A DNA stretch of 7,452 nucleotides from Chloroflexota bacterium. GTDB lineage: Bacteria > Chloroflexota > UBA6077 > CF-72. A model generated the notes under the pieces. It was not told the DNA's origin and searched no databases. It saw nothing but the letters and a program-made list of their open reading frames with translations. The DNA is taken from positions 1 to 7,452 of the forward strand of contig JAFAPL010000718.1 in assembly GCA_019247135.1 (NCBI GenBank), written 5' to 3'. The number at the start of each line of letters is the position of its first letter. Positions within the stretch are counted from its first letter, which is position 1. Below, piece after piece: positions 6,737 to 7,452 of the stretch. Made by a program: the position numbers and the translations under genes.

Positions 6737-7452
6737 GCAGGTTGGAGCCCCTTAGCGGAGTCATCGTCCTCGACCTTGCGAGCGCGGTTGCTGGCGCATA
6801 CGCGGGCAAATTACTCGCCGACCTCGGCGCGGGCGTCTTCAAACCCGCCGAGTCATCAGATGAGCCGTTGTGGCGCTATCTCAATGCTGGCAAACGCAAA
6901 GGTGAACCCGCGGAACCGGACATCATCCTCGAGGATGGCGTCATGGACGCGAGCCACGCGCGCTCGAACGATCGCGCCGTCGTCGTATCAGTACGGCCGT
7001 TTGGCACCTTCGGACCGCGGGCCAATTGGAGTGGCAACGACCTGATCGCTTTTCACAGCTCCGGATTCGCATACGCGTTCCCGGCTCCACAAGTCGAGAG
7101 TCTCGATCTGCCACCTCTCAACGCGCCAACCTACGCGGCGGACTTTCTCGCTGGCCAGGTAGCAGCCGTCGCCGCCGTCCATGGCCTGCTGGTTGGACGG
7201 GGATGTCATCTCGAGGTCTCCGAACAGGAAGCACTCGCGGCGGCGAATCATTCGCAGTTCAACCGCCTGTCCCAGGGCCCCACGCAGCGCATCGTTTCGG
7301 ATCGGCCGTCCAACTCCCTCGTTGCGCTGTTACCGTGTTCAGACGGTTGGGTTGGGATCTCTCCACGCGAGGAGCACCAGTGGGCGCGCTGGCTGGAAGT
7401 GATGGGAACCCCGGAATGGGCGGCGGACCCACGCTTTGCCGACCGCGTGTCG
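6733..7452 (+). CDS. Second family III CoA-transferase, compact form, partial (runs off the right edge)
   Basis: An uninterrupted frame of 240 codons reaches the window end. It starts with GVIVLDLASAVAGAYAGKLL then ADLGAGVFKPAE (9-40), clearly the N-terminal CoA-transferase III signature. It then has VVVSVRPFGTFGPR (83-96) and NDLIAFHSSG (102-111), where D103 aligns with the catalytic aspartate. About 38 residues between these blocks are missing compared with the first transferase (D141), including the LDLKSPEG helix and the VENMRP segment. The later part (VHGLLVGRGCHLEVSEQEAL and the WVGIS...EVMGTPEWAADPRF region) is normal for the family. The start is probably TTG 6733, overlapping the crotonase stop as TTGA; TTG 6742 is the alternative, and no in-frame ATG or GTG is suitable. 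It may be a partner subunit of the first transferase or a second transferase with its own substrate. Confidence 0.82.
   Translation, partial: MSRLEPLSGVIVLDLASAVAGAYAGKLLADLGAGVFKPAESSDEPLWRYLNAGKRKGEPAEPDIILEDGVMDASHARSNDRAVVVSVRPFGTFGPRANWSGNDLIAFHSSGFAYAFPAPQVESLDLPPLNAPTYAADFLAGQVAAVAAVHGLLVGRGCHLEVSEQEALAAANHSQFNRLSQGPTQRIVSDRPSNSLVALLPCSDGWVGISPREEHQWARWLEVMGTPEWAADPRFADRVS

Noticed and set aside
6776..7045. Short plus-strand frame of 89 codons near the right end
   Set aside because: It overlaps the second CoA-transferase in a different frame. The TTG-started frame has clear family motifs and this one has none.

Overview
The window is GC-rich (roughly two thirds G+C by eye) and reads as bacterial chromosome. 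Tightly packed genes, a GTG and a TTG start, translationally coupled overlaps and a C/G-rich palindromic intergenic repeat would fit Chloroflexota or another high-GC environmental lineage. That assignment is an inference from style, not from a marker gene. No tRNA, rRNA, CRISPR array or transposase is visible.

Left half (133-4527): a sugar-related module built around one regulator. A GntR/HutC-type repressor gene (1647-2459, minus) is followed 26 bp later on the same strand by a secreted clan GH-A glycoside hydrolase that looks GH30-like (133-1620, minus). Divergent from the regulator, only 19 bp away, lies a 682-residue protein fusing a multi-pass membrane N-terminus to a GH-A (beta/alpha)8-barrel glycosidase domain (2479-4527, plus). 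Two matching inverted repeats share the core AATGNNCGTACATT. One sits in the divergent gap and the other just before the secreted hydrolase, and each has the same orientation relative to the hydrolase it precedes. The simplest reading is that the regulator represses both hydrolases and itself, with an unidentified sugar or oligosaccharide as inducer. The left edge carries a perfect 28-bp palindrome that may end the minus-strand transcript.

Junction (4528-4709): besides a ribosome binding site, this short gap holds, on the minus strand, a 31-codon vestige of a nitroreductase-family gene flanked by stops. It is a sign of gene decay or rearrangement between the two modules.

Right half (4710-7452, running off the edge): a translationally coupled plus-strand operon for acyl-CoA chemistry. 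It encodes a family III (CaiB/BaiF) CoA-transferase, a crotonase-fold enzyme overlapping it by ATGA, and a second, unusually compact family III CoA-transferase that starts at a TTG in a TTGA overlap and is cut by the window end. The crotonase has alanine at both positions occupied by the catalytic glutamates of classical enoyl-CoA hydratase, so it probably does other chemistry. The likely scheme is loading an organic acid with CoA, transforming the acyl-CoA, and moving CoA on. The substrate cannot be told from the sequence.
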